Source: Pullichristensenella excrementipullorum (GTDB taxonomy: Bacteria > Bacillota > Clostridia > Christensenellales > Aristaeellaceae). From it: a stretch of 64,000 bases of DNA. The DNA lies in the NCBI GenBank assembly GCA_018713365.1, contig DVOU01000020.1, forward strand, positions 124,001 through 188,000. The letters are read 5' to 3'. The notes under the pieces were generated by a model that saw only the letters and a list, made by a program, of their open reading frames with translations, was not told the DNA's origin and made no database searches. The position numbers and the translations under genes are program-made. Below are positions 17,474 through 25,484 of this stretch, piece by piece (within the stretch, counting starts at the first letter, position 1; every line of letters starts with the position of its first letter).

Positions 17474-18721
17474 CTATGCTTCCAGCACGGCTTGCAGCGC
17501 CGCGTCTTTGCCGGAAACGTAGTCGGTCAGCGTGCGCTCCACTTCGATGTCCGGCATCAGGGAGCCGTCGGGTCCGCCGGGGAGCATTTCGAAGTATTTT
17601 GTGGAGTAGTAGACCGTCAGCGGCAGGTGTTCCAGCGTGAACGACTGTATCTCCCCATAGTGGTTGGCGCTGCCGCCGGTCGGCGTGCCGACGAGGGTGG
17701 CCCCGGCGCGCGTTTTGAGTTGCGCGGCGTTCATCACCGCCGAGGAGAAGGTGTTTTCGCCGATGAGCGCGTAGACGGCGAGGCCGGTCTTGTCCCGCAG
17801 GTCGGCGAGGCGGTCGATGAGCGGCTCCAGGATGGCGGAATTGCCGCCGCCGTTGTAGCGCAGGTCTACGCAGACCTTGGCGTAGTTTCCCGCGTCCAGT
17901 TCCGCCGCCACGTCCTCCACGAAGTCCGCCATCGGGTATTCCGGGTCTTCGGCGCAGGAATAGTAGCCGATCCAGAGCGTGTCGCCGTAATTCCTGTATT
18001 CGTAGAGGCCGGCAGGCTGTTCGGCGGCGGGGATGGCTTCGCGCTCGAGGAAGGAAAACTGCGCCGTGTACATCTCCTCCCCCACCAGCGCTTCGATGGT
18101 GGCGGTGTGCTGCGCGCCCTGCGCGTCCGTGAAGGTCACCTCCGCCTGTGATGCGTCATTGAGGATGCCCACGTAGCGCAGGCCCTCGGCGTCGGCGATG
18201 TTGGCGGCGAGCTGCGTTTGCAGGCGCACTTCGTTGTCGTAGCTGATGAGCGGCGTGAGGCGGGCAAAGACTTCGGACATGGGCACGCCCGCGATGGCGG
18301 TGATCTCCATGCCGAGGTAGTCCGCGTAGGGTTCGGTGGTGGCGAGCAGGTAGACCCTGCCGGAAAAGAGGCCGGTCTGCAGGGGCAGGGCGCGCAATTC
18401 CCCCTGCGCGTTGCCGCCAGAAAACCACGCCTGCGTGTGGGCGTCGCCCAGCGAGGCGGCGAGTTCGATGAGCGCGTAGCAGGCGGTGATGTCGTCGGTA
18501 TCTTCCTTGCGCAGCGTTTCCGCCGCCGCCTCCACGCGCGCTTCCCATTCCTCGGGCGTCACCAGAGCAAAGAGGTCATAATGCCCTTCTTCCAAGCCGG
18601 CGCGCAGCGTTTCCAGATCGGAAAGCCGCTCTTCCAGGTTCGTCTCCGCTGCGGCGGGCAGGGCGGCGAGCAGCAGCGCCAGCGCGAGGCACAAAGCCGT
18701 TTTCAGCATGTTGCGAAACAT
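17474..18721 (-). CDS. Secreted S41-family (C-terminal processing) peptidase-like protein
   Basis: A 415-residue exported protein with a signal peptide (LKTALCLALALLLAALPAAA). The C-terminal half resembles the S41 protease core: VDLRYNGGGNSAILEPL, then GENTFSSAVMNA, in which one serine would be the nucleophile, and ATLVGTPTGGSANHYGE. A typical PDZ domain is not obvious, although VYLLATTEPYADYLGMEITAIAGVPM looks PDZ-like. The general base lysine is not certain, so activity is unproven. Start: AGGAG eight bases before the ATG. It stands alone, next to but not coupled with the zinc-ribbon gene. Confidence 0.8.
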   Translation of the reverse strand: MFRNMLKTALCLALALLLAALPAAAETNLEERLSDLETLRAGLEEGHYDLFALVTPEEWEARVEAAAETLRKEDTDDITACYALIELAASLGDAHTQAWFSGGNAQGELRALPLQTGLFSGRVYLLATTEPYADYLGMEITAIAGVPMSEVFARLTPLISYDNEVRLQTQLAANIADAEGLRYVGILNDASQAEVTFTDAQGAQHTATIEALVGEEMYTAQFSFLEREAIPAAEQPAGLYEYRNYGDTLWIGYYSCAEDPEYPMADFVEDVAAELDAGNYAKVCVDLRYNGGGNSAILEPLIDRLADLRDKTGLAVYALIGENTFSSAVMNAAQLKTRAGATLVGTPTGGSANHYGEIQSFTLEHLPLTVYYSTKYFEMLPGGPDGSLMPDIEVERTLTDYVSGKDAALQAVLEA

Positions 18722-18731
18722 ATGGTTTCTC

Positions 18732-18953
18732 CTATCCGAACACATTTTGTATCTTCTCCCGCTCCGCCGCGCCCTCGACCCAGTTTTCCACGTAGCCGCA
18801 ATCGCAGCAGACGTAGCGGATGACGGGTATCTTCCCCAGCAGCGTCACGGTGGTGGTGTAGATGTTGTTGCCGCTGGCGTAGCGGTTGGGATTGTCCGGC
18901 ACGCGCGCGATATTCTGCGAGCCGCACTTGGGGCAGATGTGCGTGTTCTTCAT
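18732..18953 (-). CDS. Small zinc-ribbon protein
   Basis: A 73-residue protein with two cysteine knuckles, CPKCGS (residues 8-13) and CCDCGY (49-54), separated by about 40 residues, which suggests one structural zinc site. The middle part VTLLGKIPVIRYVCC is ordinary beta-rich sequence. It is the last gene of a GntR/ABC operon: its ATG overlaps the permease stop as TGATG, implying translational coupling. Function unknown. An alternative ATG two codons upstream is possible. Confidence 0.8.
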   Translation of the reverse strand: MKNTHICPKCGSQNIARVPDNPNRYASGNNIYTTTVTLLGKIPVIRYVCCDCGYVENWVEGAAEREKIQNVFG

Positions 18954-19570
18954 CACCATTCCCTCTTTTCGTATGCGCGACAGGAAATGACGTAGGAAAG
19001 GGGCATGCACGCGATCACCGCCGCGAGCAGGACCAGATAGACCGTCTTGAACGGGAAGTGCGCTTCGGTCGACATACCGCTGAACGTACCGATGAGCACG
19101 GCCACGAGCACGATGAGGATATAGAAATTCACGCGCGCCTTTTCCGAGCCGAAGCGGTATGTCAGCGGCAGCAGCACGCATGGCCCGATCAGGCTGAAGA
19201 CGAACATGCCCACAACCATCATCACAAACCCTTCCGCGAGCGCCGAACCGTTGCGCAAAACCGCGATCGCCTGCAATGCGGTCATAAGGATTCCCATGAC
19301 GGCGATTAGCAGCAGCGACAGCAGGTACTTTTCCCGCACCTCGTCGCGCCGGCGGAGGGGCAACGTGCCGGCGTAGGCCGGCCAGTGGAAGCGCTCGTCG
19401 TAGGAAATGAGCGTCACCGGCAGGATGCCGAACATGATCGCTGGATAGGCCATGAAAAACAGGCTCTCCGAAGAAACGAACGACACTGCCGCAAACACCA
19501 CGACGATGAGCAGATACGAGCGGCAATAGCTTTTCGCCATATACCAGTCCTTCAAAAACAGCGCGCGCAT
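18953..19570 (-). CDS. ABC-2 type membrane protein (permease of the YtrA-like operon)
   Basis: A 205-residue integral membrane protein with about six hydrophobic segments (for example SYLLIVVVFAAVSFV, MFVFSLIGPCVLLPLTY, TVYLVLLAAVIACMPLSYVI). The N-terminus MRALFLKDWYMAKSYCRSYL is typical of the ABC2_membrane_5 group. It is translated from an ATG that overlaps the ATPase stop (TGATG) and is the membrane partner of that ATPase. Substrate unknown; relatives are linked to antimicrobial-peptide or cell-wall-stress responses. Confidence 0.85.
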   Translation of the reverse strand: MRALFLKDWYMAKSYCRSYLLIVVVFAAVSFVSSESLFFMAYPAIMFGILPVTLISYDERFHWPAYAGTLPLRRRDEVREKYLLSLLLIAVMGILMTALQAIAVLRNGSALAEGFVMMVVGMFVFSLIGPCVLLPLTYRFGSEKARVNFYILIVLVAVLIGTFSGMSTEAHFPFKTVYLVLLAAVIACMPLSYVISCRAYEKREW

Positions 19571-20412
19571 CAGCGATCCCCCCTTGCCATGTAGACGAAC
19601 AGTTCTTCCAGCCCCACGGGCGAGATCGGCATGCCGGCGGGCACGCGGCTTCTCTCCACCACGGCCTCCACGCCGTAGGGCGAGGACTTGCTGCCCTTGA
19701 CGGCGGCGCCGTCCAGTTCGGCAAGCTGTTCGCGGCTGACGTGGATGAGGCCGTATTTCTCCAGCAGCGCGTCCTTTTCATCGCAGAGCATCAGTTTGCC
19801 CCGGTGGAGGAAGGCGATGTAATCGCAGACCTTCTCCAGATCGCTGACGATGTGCGAGGAAAGGAGGATGGAGTGGCCCTCGTCGCGGGTGTAGTCCATG
19901 AAGATGTCGAGAATTTCATCGCGCGCCACGGGGTCGATGCCGTTGAGAGCCTCGTCGAGGACGAGCAGTCGGGCGTTGTGGGAGAGCGCCACCGCCAGCG
20001 AGAGCTTCATCTTCATGCCGCGGGAAAAGTCCTTGAAGGGCTTGTTCTCCGGCAGCGAGAGCTTTTTGAGGTTCTCATCGTAGGCGCGCGCGTCCCAGTT
20101 CTGATAGGCGGCGGCCATGATCCTGCCCGCCTGCCGCGCGGTGACGCACTCGGGAAAGCCAGCCTCGTCCAGCACCACGCCCAGTTCTTCCTTCACAGCG
20201 CGGCCGTCTGTATCCATATCGCGGCCAAGCACGCGCACTGTGCCGCCGTCCTTCCTGAGCATGCCCAGCAGGAGTTTGATCACGGTGGTTTTGCCCGCGC
20301 CGTTCTCCCCCACCAACCCCATCACGCAGCCCTCGGGCAGGGTCAGGGATACGCGGTCGAGGGTGAAATCCCCATAGTGTTTGATAAGGTCTGTGAGTTC
20401 CACAGCGTTCAT
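19570..20412 (-). CDS. ABC transporter ATP-binding protein (YtrB/EcsA-like)
   Basis: A 280-residue single-domain ATPase. Walker A is GENGAGKTT (about residue 37), the signature is FSRGMKMKLSLAVAL, where LSGGQ is replaced by FSRGM as is common in this subfamily, and Walker B is LLVLDEALNGIDP. The C-terminal extension after residue 215 has RVPAGMPISPVGLEELFVYM. Its start overlaps the regulator stop by four bases (ATGA). It energises the ABC-2 membrane protein encoded next. Confidence 0.93.
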   Translation of the reverse strand: MNAVELTDLIKHYGDFTLDRVSLTLPEGCVMGLVGENGAGKTTVIKLLLGMLRKDGGTVRVLGRDMDTDGRAVKEELGVVLDEAGFPECVTARQAGRIMAAAYQNWDARAYDENLKKLSLPENKPFKDFSRGMKMKLSLAVALSHNARLLVLDEALNGIDPVARDEILDIFMDYTRDEGHSILLSSHIVSDLEKVCDYIAFLHRGKLMLCDEKDALLEKYGLIHVSREQLAELDGAAVKGSKSSPYGVEAVVERSRVPAGMPISPVGLEELFVYMARGDR

Positions 20413-20789
20413 ACGGTCTCCTCCCCGGAGAGGACGTCGTAGATGTTGAAAACGTCCTCCCGCGTCAAGTCACAGCTGGCCGCCAGCTTGGCGACCTCGG
20501 TCAAATGCGCCTCGATGCGGCGCAGGTTCTCTTCGCGCAGCAGTTCCACGTTGCGCGGGGCCACGAAGTAGCCCTTGCCAGCCACGGCGTAGACATAGCC
20601 GGCCTGCAAAAGCTCGTCGTAGGCGCGCTTGGTGGTGATGACGCTGATGCGCAGGTCCTTCGCCAGCGCGCGGATGGACGGCAGGGGCTCGTCCTCCTTC
20701 GGGGCGCCGGAGACGATCTGCGCGCGCACCTGCTCGCAGATCTGCTCGTAGATGGGCGCTCCGCTCTTGTTGTCGATGAACAGTTCCAT
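20409..20789 (-). CDS. GntR-family regulator, YtrA subfamily
   Basis: A 126-residue DNA-binding protein with an N-terminal winged helix (PIYEQICEQVRAQIVSGAP, LPSIRALAKDLRISVITTKRAYDELLQAGY) and only a short dimerisation tail, which defines the YtrA group. YtrA proteins normally repress their own operon, which encodes an ABC transporter, as found here. Start: GGAGG seven bases before the ATG. The phased repeats inside its promoter are the probable operator. Confidence 0.93.
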   Translation of the reverse strand: MELFIDNKSGAPIYEQICEQVRAQIVSGAPKEDEPLPSIRALAKDLRISVITTKRAYDELLQAGYVYAVAGKGYFVAPRNVELLREENLRRIEAHLTEVAKLAASCDLTREDVFNIYDVLSGEETV

Positions 20790-20815
20790 GGCATGCCTCC
20801 GTAACTTCTGTTCAT

Positions 20816-20848
20816 ATACAGTATATACAGTAGATACAGTTCTGTCAA
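20816..20848 (-). promoter_or_regulatory. Promoter and triple-repeat operator of the YtrA-type operon
   Basis: TTGACA (20843-20848, minus), 17 bp and TATACT (20820-20825, minus) form a strong promoter. Three copies of ATACAGT occur on the plus strand at 20816-20822, 20825-20831 and 20834-20840, exactly nine bases apart and overlapping the -10 and spacer. Binding of the regulator encoded downstream would occlude the promoter. Confidence 0.8.
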
Positions 20849-20868
20849 GCCCCAAATGCTGGAAACGC

Positions 20869-20897
20869 GAAAAAAATTGCCGCGCACGGGGCGCGGC
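20869..20897 (-). terminator. Terminator after the aldehyde dehydrogenase gene
   Basis: On the minus strand GCCGCGC and GCGCGGC form a 7-bp stem with a five-base loop, followed by AATTTTTTTC. It closes the transketolase operon about 20 bp before the -35 of the next promoter. Confidence 0.8.
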
Positions 20898-20917
20898 GCG
20901 GGGAAAGGGGGTGGAAC

Positions 20918-22282
20918 TTACTTCATGAACTTGCGGATGAGCTTCAACTTGCCCTCGCCGTAGGGGTGGTAGCGCATGGGCAGGTCCAGCCAGGTGGACT
21001 TTTTCACGATGCTGCGCTCGTGAGTAAAGGTATCGAAGCTCTTTTTGCCGTGGTAACTGCCCATGCCGGAATCGCCCACGCCGCCGAAGGGCATGTGCGA
21101 GGTGGCGAGGTGGATGATGGTATCGTTGATGCAGCCGCCGCCGAAGGAGCAACTGTCCAGCAGTTTTCGCTCCGTTTCCCGATCGGCCGTGAAGATGTAA
21201 AAAGCCAGCGGGCGGGGGCGGGCGCGCACGAAGGAAATGACCTCGTCGAGCGTTTCATACGGCAGCATCGGCAAAATGGGGCCGAAAATTTCCTCCTGCA
21301 TGATGGGGGAATCCGGGGAGACGTCGGCAAGCAGCGTCGGCTCGATGAAGCGGCGCGCGTCGTCATGGCCGCCGCCGAGGGCGATGGTCTGATTCTCCAG
21401 CAGGCCGAGGAGGCGGCGGTAGTGCTTTTCGGAGATGATGGTGGGCATGTTCGCATAGTCGCCGGTGGGGAAAAACTCCTTGAGGGCGGCGCGGAATGCC
21501 TCGACAAAGGGCTGCTGGACGGACTTGTGGATGAGGAGATAGTCCGGCTCCACGCAGGTCTGACCGGCATTCAATACCTTGCCAAAGGCAATGCGGCGGG
21601 CGGCGAGTTGGATATTCGCCGTTGCGTCGACGATGACCGGGCTTTTGCCGCCCAGTTCCAGCGTCACGGGGGTGAGGTGTTTGGCGGCGGCCTCCATCAC
21701 CACCTTGCCGACGGCGACGGAGCCGGTGAAGAAGATGTAATCGAACTTCTGTTCCAGCAGGGCGCTGTTCTGGGCGCGGCCGCCTTCGACCACGGCGATG
21801 TATTCCGGCGGGAACGCCTCCCCCAGCACTTTGGCGATGGCGGCGGAGGTGGCGGGCGCGTAGGCCGAGGGCTTGACCACGGCGCAGTTGCCCGCGGAAA
21901 TGGCCCCCACCAGCGGCGAAAGACAGAGCTGGATGGGATAGTTCCACGGCGAGAGGATGAGCGCCACGCCATACGGCTCCGGGGAGACGAAACTGTGGGC
22001 GTGAAACTGCGCCAGCGGCGTGGGCACGCGGCGCTCCTTCATCCAGCGGCGCAGGTACTTTATGTGAAAGCGTATCTCCTCCAGCACGAGGCCGTTTTCG
22101 CACATGTAGCTCTCCATGGGCGCTTTGTTGAGGTCGGCCCTGAGGGCTTCAAAGATGAGCGCCTCGTTTTTGACCAGCGCTTCGCGCAGCGACTTCAGCG
22201 CCGACAGGCGAAAGTCCGCGCCGCGCGTGGCCCCGCTTTCAAAGTAGGCGCGCTGGCGGGCGACCAAGGCGGAAAAATCCAT
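20918..22282 (-). CDS. NAD(P)-dependent aldehyde dehydrogenase (class 3 / AldH type)
   Basis: A 454-residue enzyme that oxidises aldehydes to acids. The cofactor region shows LSPWNYPIQLCLSPLVGAI, the general base region is LELGGKSP, and the catalytic cysteine lies in NAGQTCVEPDY. EEIFGPILP and the short C-terminus fit the class 3 group, which takes fatty or aromatic aldehydes. GGGAGG is seven bases before the ATG at 22282. As the last gene of the transketolase/alcohol dehydrogenase operon it could oxidise an aldehyde made by the neighbouring alcohol dehydrogenase. Confidence 0.93.
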   Translation of the reverse strand: MDFSALVARQRAYFESGATRGADFRLSALKSLREALVKNEALIFEALRADLNKAPMESYMCENGLVLEEIRFHIKYLRRWMKERRVPTPLAQFHAHSFVSPEPYGVALILSPWNYPIQLCLSPLVGAISAGNCAVVKPSAYAPATSAAIAKVLGEAFPPEYIAVVEGGRAQNSALLEQKFDYIFFTGSVAVGKVVMEAAAKHLTPVTLELGGKSPVIVDATANIQLAARRIAFGKVLNAGQTCVEPDYLLIHKSVQQPFVEAFRAALKEFFPTGDYANMPTIISEKHYRRLLGLLENQTIALGGGHDDARRFIEPTLLADVSPDSPIMQEEIFGPILPMLPYETLDEVISFVRARPRPLAFYIFTADRETERKLLDSCSFGGGCINDTIIHLATSHMPFGGVGDSGMGSYHGKKSFDTFTHERSIVKKSTWLDLPMRYHPYGEGKLKLIRKFMK

Positions 22283-22307
22283 ACGCACACCTCCCGTGTC
22301 GGGTCGG

Positions 22308-23405
22308 TCATTCCCCCGCCTCGGCGGCGCAGGCACGCAGGGCTTCGGCGGGCGCGTTCGGAAGGGCGGAAAGCGCGGCGCGGCCCGCCGAAGCGCAGTT
22401 CAGCACCGGCGGGGCCAGCAAGAGCCACGCGGCTTTTAAGCAGGCGACGGCGTCCGCGCACGCGCCGGATGGTTCGAGGGATGCGAAGTAGTCCCGGGCG
22501 CGCACGGCCTCGGAAAGGGCGCGGGCGACGTCGCCGCCGGCGTTGGCAAAGCCCCAGAAGTGGGCGGCGGCCTCGGCAAGCGCCGCGTCGGGCGCGCCGG
22601 TATGGGCGGCGATGAGGTGTTCCATGGTCTGCTCCTCGCCGGCGGCGTGCAGCGCCTTTTCCATGGCCAGCAGGGCGCGGGAGAGGGCCTGCTCGAAACT
22701 GGCCATGTCCTCCAGACGGCGCGAGCCGTATTCGCGGTTGAGCGCCTTGCGGCGCAGGGCGATGAATGTGTCCAGCGTCTCATCGGAAACGCGGATCATG
22801 CGCGCGCCGGCTCCGGCGGTGACGTCCCTGGACATCAGCGCCCCGGCGGCAAAATCGTCCACCTCGGCGGACACGGCCTCGCGCAGGGCCTTTTCGTAGA
22901 TGGAAAAGGAGCGCACGGTCTGCTCGATGGGGATGCCCGCGTCCAGACGGCGCTTTGCCAGCGCCATCACGCCGAGATCGTCGGCGGTGAAGAGCTTTTT
23001 GCGGCCCTCGCGCACGGGGACGAGGGCGCCGCTGTCCGTGAGCTGCGAAATTTGCCGGGCGGTCAGCCCGCTGCGGCGCGCGGCCTCGTTGAGCGGCACG
23101 CGCTCGCCTGGGTCGGGCGCGTCGGATTTGTGGATGGCGTCGAGCAGTTCCAGCTCCACCTGTTCCACGGGCGCGGACTCCATCAGCCGCTTGATGACGG
23201 AGAGCGGATAGTAGCGCTCGCGCTGCAGCCTGCGGATCGTGGCAATGGTGTTTACGCAGGCGCGGTCGTAATAGGCCATGTTCCGCCCGGTCTTGCGCGC
23301 CGGGCGGATCAGGCCCTCCTTGGCGTAAAACTTGACGGTGGTCAGGCTCACGCCCGCTTCCTTCGCCAGTTCGCCGATGCGGAGAAGTTCGCCTTGCTTC
23401 ATCAT
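22308..23405 (-). CDS. MerR-family regulator with two MerR-like DNA-binding domains
   Basis: A 365-residue regulator. The first MerR helix-turn-helix is at residues 9-75 (LRIGELAKEAGVSLTTVKFYAKEGLI). A second MerR-like winged helix follows at about 108-175 (VPLNEAARRSGLTARQISQLTDSGAL, KKLFTADDLGVMALAKRRLD). The remaining half is alpha-helical and alanine-rich with no recognised effector motif. Its start overlaps the alcohol dehydrogenase stop (ATGATGA; a second ATG at 23402 is possible) and lacks a good ribosome-binding site, so it is probably translated by coupling. It likely regulates this operon in response to a substrate or aldehyde. Confidence 0.8.
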   Translation of the reverse strand: MMKQGELLRIGELAKEAGVSLTTVKFYAKEGLIRPARKTGRNMAYYDRACVNTIATIRRLQRERYYPLSVIKRLMESAPVEQVELELLDAIHKSDAPDPGERVPLNEAARRSGLTARQISQLTDSGALVPVREGRKKLFTADDLGVMALAKRRLDAGIPIEQTVRSFSIYEKALREAVSAEVDDFAAGALMSRDVTAGAGARMIRVSDETLDTFIALRRKALNREYGSRRLEDMASFEQALSRALLAMEKALHAAGEEQTMEHLIAAHTGAPDAALAEAAAHFWGFANAGGDVARALSEAVRARDYFASLEPSGACADAVACLKAAWLLLAPPVLNCASAGRAALSALPNAPAEALRACAAEAGE

Positions 23406-24610
23406 TGGCAATCGAGGACGATCTTGATGACCTCGGGCGAGTTTTGCAGGGCGAGGCGGAAGGCGTCCTTGTACTGGTCGAGCTTGAAATGGTGGGTGAC
23501 GAAGCCTTCGACCTTGTAGATGCCGTCGCGGATCCATTCCTGGGCCAGATCGAAGGTGTAGAGGCGGCGGCCCTGCCAGGTCTCCATGCCGTGGGCGTCC
23601 ACGCCCACGAGGGTCAGTTCCTGCCACCAGACCGGCGTTTCATCGAAGGTGACGGCGCGCATGTGGTGGCCGATCTTCACCAGCGTGCCGCGGGCGCGCA
23701 GGAGGCGCACGGCGGTGTGGTTGGACCAGTCGCCGCCCACGCAATCGTAGACGCGGTCGAAGCCGCCGAAGAAGTAGCGGTTGCCGCCCATGCCGGTGTA
23801 GACGGGGCTGCCGCCGGTGGCCTTGGAGGTGGCTTCGTAGATCTCGCCGGAAAGCACGTGGTCCGCGCCCAGCTTTTTGGCGAACTCCTGCCGCGAGGGG
23901 ACGCGCTCCAGCACCCAGACTTCGCAGTCCGGCTGGACGATCTTGATGGCCTGCACCACGCCCAGACCGATGGCGCCGCAGCCCATCACCAGCACCTTTT
24001 CGCCCTTTTGCGGGGGAGCGCACAGCACCGAGTGGATGGAGACGCAGGTGGGCTCGACCATCACGGCCTGTTCGTCGGTCAGTTCATCGTAGATGTGGGC
24101 AAGGCCGCGGGCGGGGTAGATGAAGCTGTCGCTCCAGCCCGCGCCGGTGGTCACTTCGCCGTAGGGCGAGGGCGCGCCGTAGTTGAGACAGAAGTTGTAG
24201 TCGCCCTCCTCGCAGTAATGGCAGCGCTCGTGGATGCCCTTGGTGTCGCAGCCGGCCATGTAGGCGCGGATGGTGACGCGGTCGCCCACCTTGAAGTCGG
24301 TCACGTCCTTGCCGACCTCGGTGACGACGCCGACGTTTTCGTGGCCCAGAAAGGTGCGCTTGGAGCCGGGGATGGGCTCGAGGGCGGAGTTGGTGCCGGT
24401 GGTGGCCTTGAAAAAGCTCACGTCCGTGCCGCAGAGGCCGCAGGCCACGTTGCGCACGCGCACCCAGTCGCCTGCGGGCAGGGGCGGGTCCGGCAGGGTC
24501 CTGTATTTGACGGCGTTGATGCCGGTGTAGAGCAGGGGCTTGCAGACCTTGGCCGCGGCCTTGGTCAGCAGCATGCGCGGTATGTCCTTGTCAAAGTAAA
24601 CGGTTTTCAC
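23402..24610 (-). CDS. Zinc-dependent medium-chain alcohol dehydrogenase
   Basis: A 402-residue oxidoreductase. The catalytic zinc site is formed by CGLCGTD (about residue 58) and GHEN; a cysteine cluster for the structural zinc is CDTKGIHERCHYCEEGDYNFC. The nucleotide-binding fold shows VMGCGAIGLGVVQA. Several inserts, such as GGSPVYTGMGGNRYFFGG, make it longer than a standard threonine or sorbitol dehydrogenase. The GTG start (24608-24610) lies nine bases after GGAGG. In this operon it may oxidise a polyol or deoxysugar-derived alcohol upstream of the aldehyde dehydrogenase; the substrate is unproven. Confidence 0.9.
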   Translation of the reverse strand: MKTVYFDKDIPRMLLTKAAAKVCKPLLYTGINAVKYRTLPDPPLPAGDWVRVRNVACGLCGTDVSFFKATTGTNSALEPIPGSKRTFLGHENVGVVTEVGKDVTDFKVGDRVTIRAYMAGCDTKGIHERCHYCEEGDYNFCLNYGAPSPYGEVTTGAGWSDSFIYPARGLAHIYDELTDEQAVMVEPTCVSIHSVLCAPPQKGEKVLVMGCGAIGLGVVQAIKIVQPDCEVWVLERVPSRQEFAKKLGADHVLSGEIYEATSKATGGSPVYTGMGGNRYFFGGFDRVYDCVGGDWSNHTAVRLLRARGTLVKIGHHMRAVTFDETPVWWQELTLVGVDAHGMETWQGRRLYTFDLAQEWIRDGIYKVEGFVTHHFKLDQYKDAFRLALQNSPEVIKIVLDCQ

Positions 24611-24687
24611 GCTCCGTTTCCTCCTTCAGTGCGGTTGTCGGTCCCTCCTCCCATTTTAGCGGTTTTACGCGCTCCTGTCCAGTCCGT

Positions 24688-25473
24688 TTATGTCAACATT
24701 CCCTGCAGGATGGCCATGTAGTCGTTGAGGTAGCAGGCGTATTCGGGGCTGCCGATGGTCTCCACATAGCCCAGTTCCACGGCCTTGACGAACTCCACCT
24801 GCTTTTGCAGCACCTTCATCGCCCCTTCGACGCTCTTGAAGCAGAAGTGGACGAACGGCGTGCGGCGCTCGTAGACGCCGTGGCCGGACTTGGAGTTGCC
24901 GGCCTTGACGCGCAGATAGCAGGCGATGGCGTTGGGGTCGCCGTGGTCGGCGACGGTGAACTGGTAGATGCGGTCCGGCTGGCGGCGGCAGAACTCCTGC
25001 ATGTCCGGGTCGCCCAGTTTGTTGTACTTGGAAAGCGCCCGGGTGATCATGTAGAGGCTGCACTTGACTTTCAGCGCCTGCTTTTCCGGCGTTTTGGGCA
25101 CGTTTTTGGGCGACATGATCATAAGGCCCATCAGGAGGGAGAGTATCCTGGGAAGCAGCAGGAGGTTGCCCCGGATGCCGGGCAGGGCGAGGCCGCCGCG
25201 CAGCAGGGCGTTCATCTTTTCGATGGAGGAAAACGTCAGCGCAAGGTCGGGCTTTTCCGCCGGACCCTGAATGACGTTCACATGCGGGCCGTCGAACACG
25301 AGGTGGCAGCAGAGCAGGTCGCCATCGTCGCGCGCGCCGAACTGCACGGTGGCGTGGAAGTTTGCAAACGACTTGCGCAGCTTGGGATCGTCGTCCAGAA
25401 GCACCTGCATGGTGGGAAAGACCGCTTCCAGAAACAGCCTTGCCGCCATGCGCTCCTGCGCGGATGCGGACAT
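24688..25473 (-). CDS. Conserved hypothetical protein with an SCP2-like region
   Basis: A 261-residue cytoplasmic protein that I cannot assign firmly. Residues about 35-105 (LCCHLVFDGPHVNVIQGPAEK, PDLALTFSSIEKMNALLRGG) resemble the SCP2 sterol-carrier fold, which binds hydrophobic ligands. The rest (CRRQPDRIYQFTVADHGDPNA, VHFCFKSVEGAMKVLQKQVEF) is unfamiliar. AGGAGG precedes the ATG. It lies between the transketolase and alcohol dehydrogenase genes, only 11 bp after the former, so it probably has a role in the same pathway, such as carrying a hydrophobic intermediate. Confidence 0.65.
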   Translation of the reverse strand: MSASAQERMAARLFLEAVFPTMQVLLDDDPKLRKSFANFHATVQFGARDDGDLLCCHLVFDGPHVNVIQGPAEKPDLALTFSSIEKMNALLRGGLALPGIRGNLLLLPRILSLLMGLMIMSPKNVPKTPEKQALKVKCSLYMITRALSKYNKLGDPDMQEFCRRQPDRIYQFTVADHGDPNAIACYLRVKAGNSKSGHGVYERRTPFVHFCFKSVEGAMKVLQKQVEFVKAVELGYVETIGSPEYACYLNDYMAILQGMLT

Positions 25474-25484
25474 GCGCTCACCTC

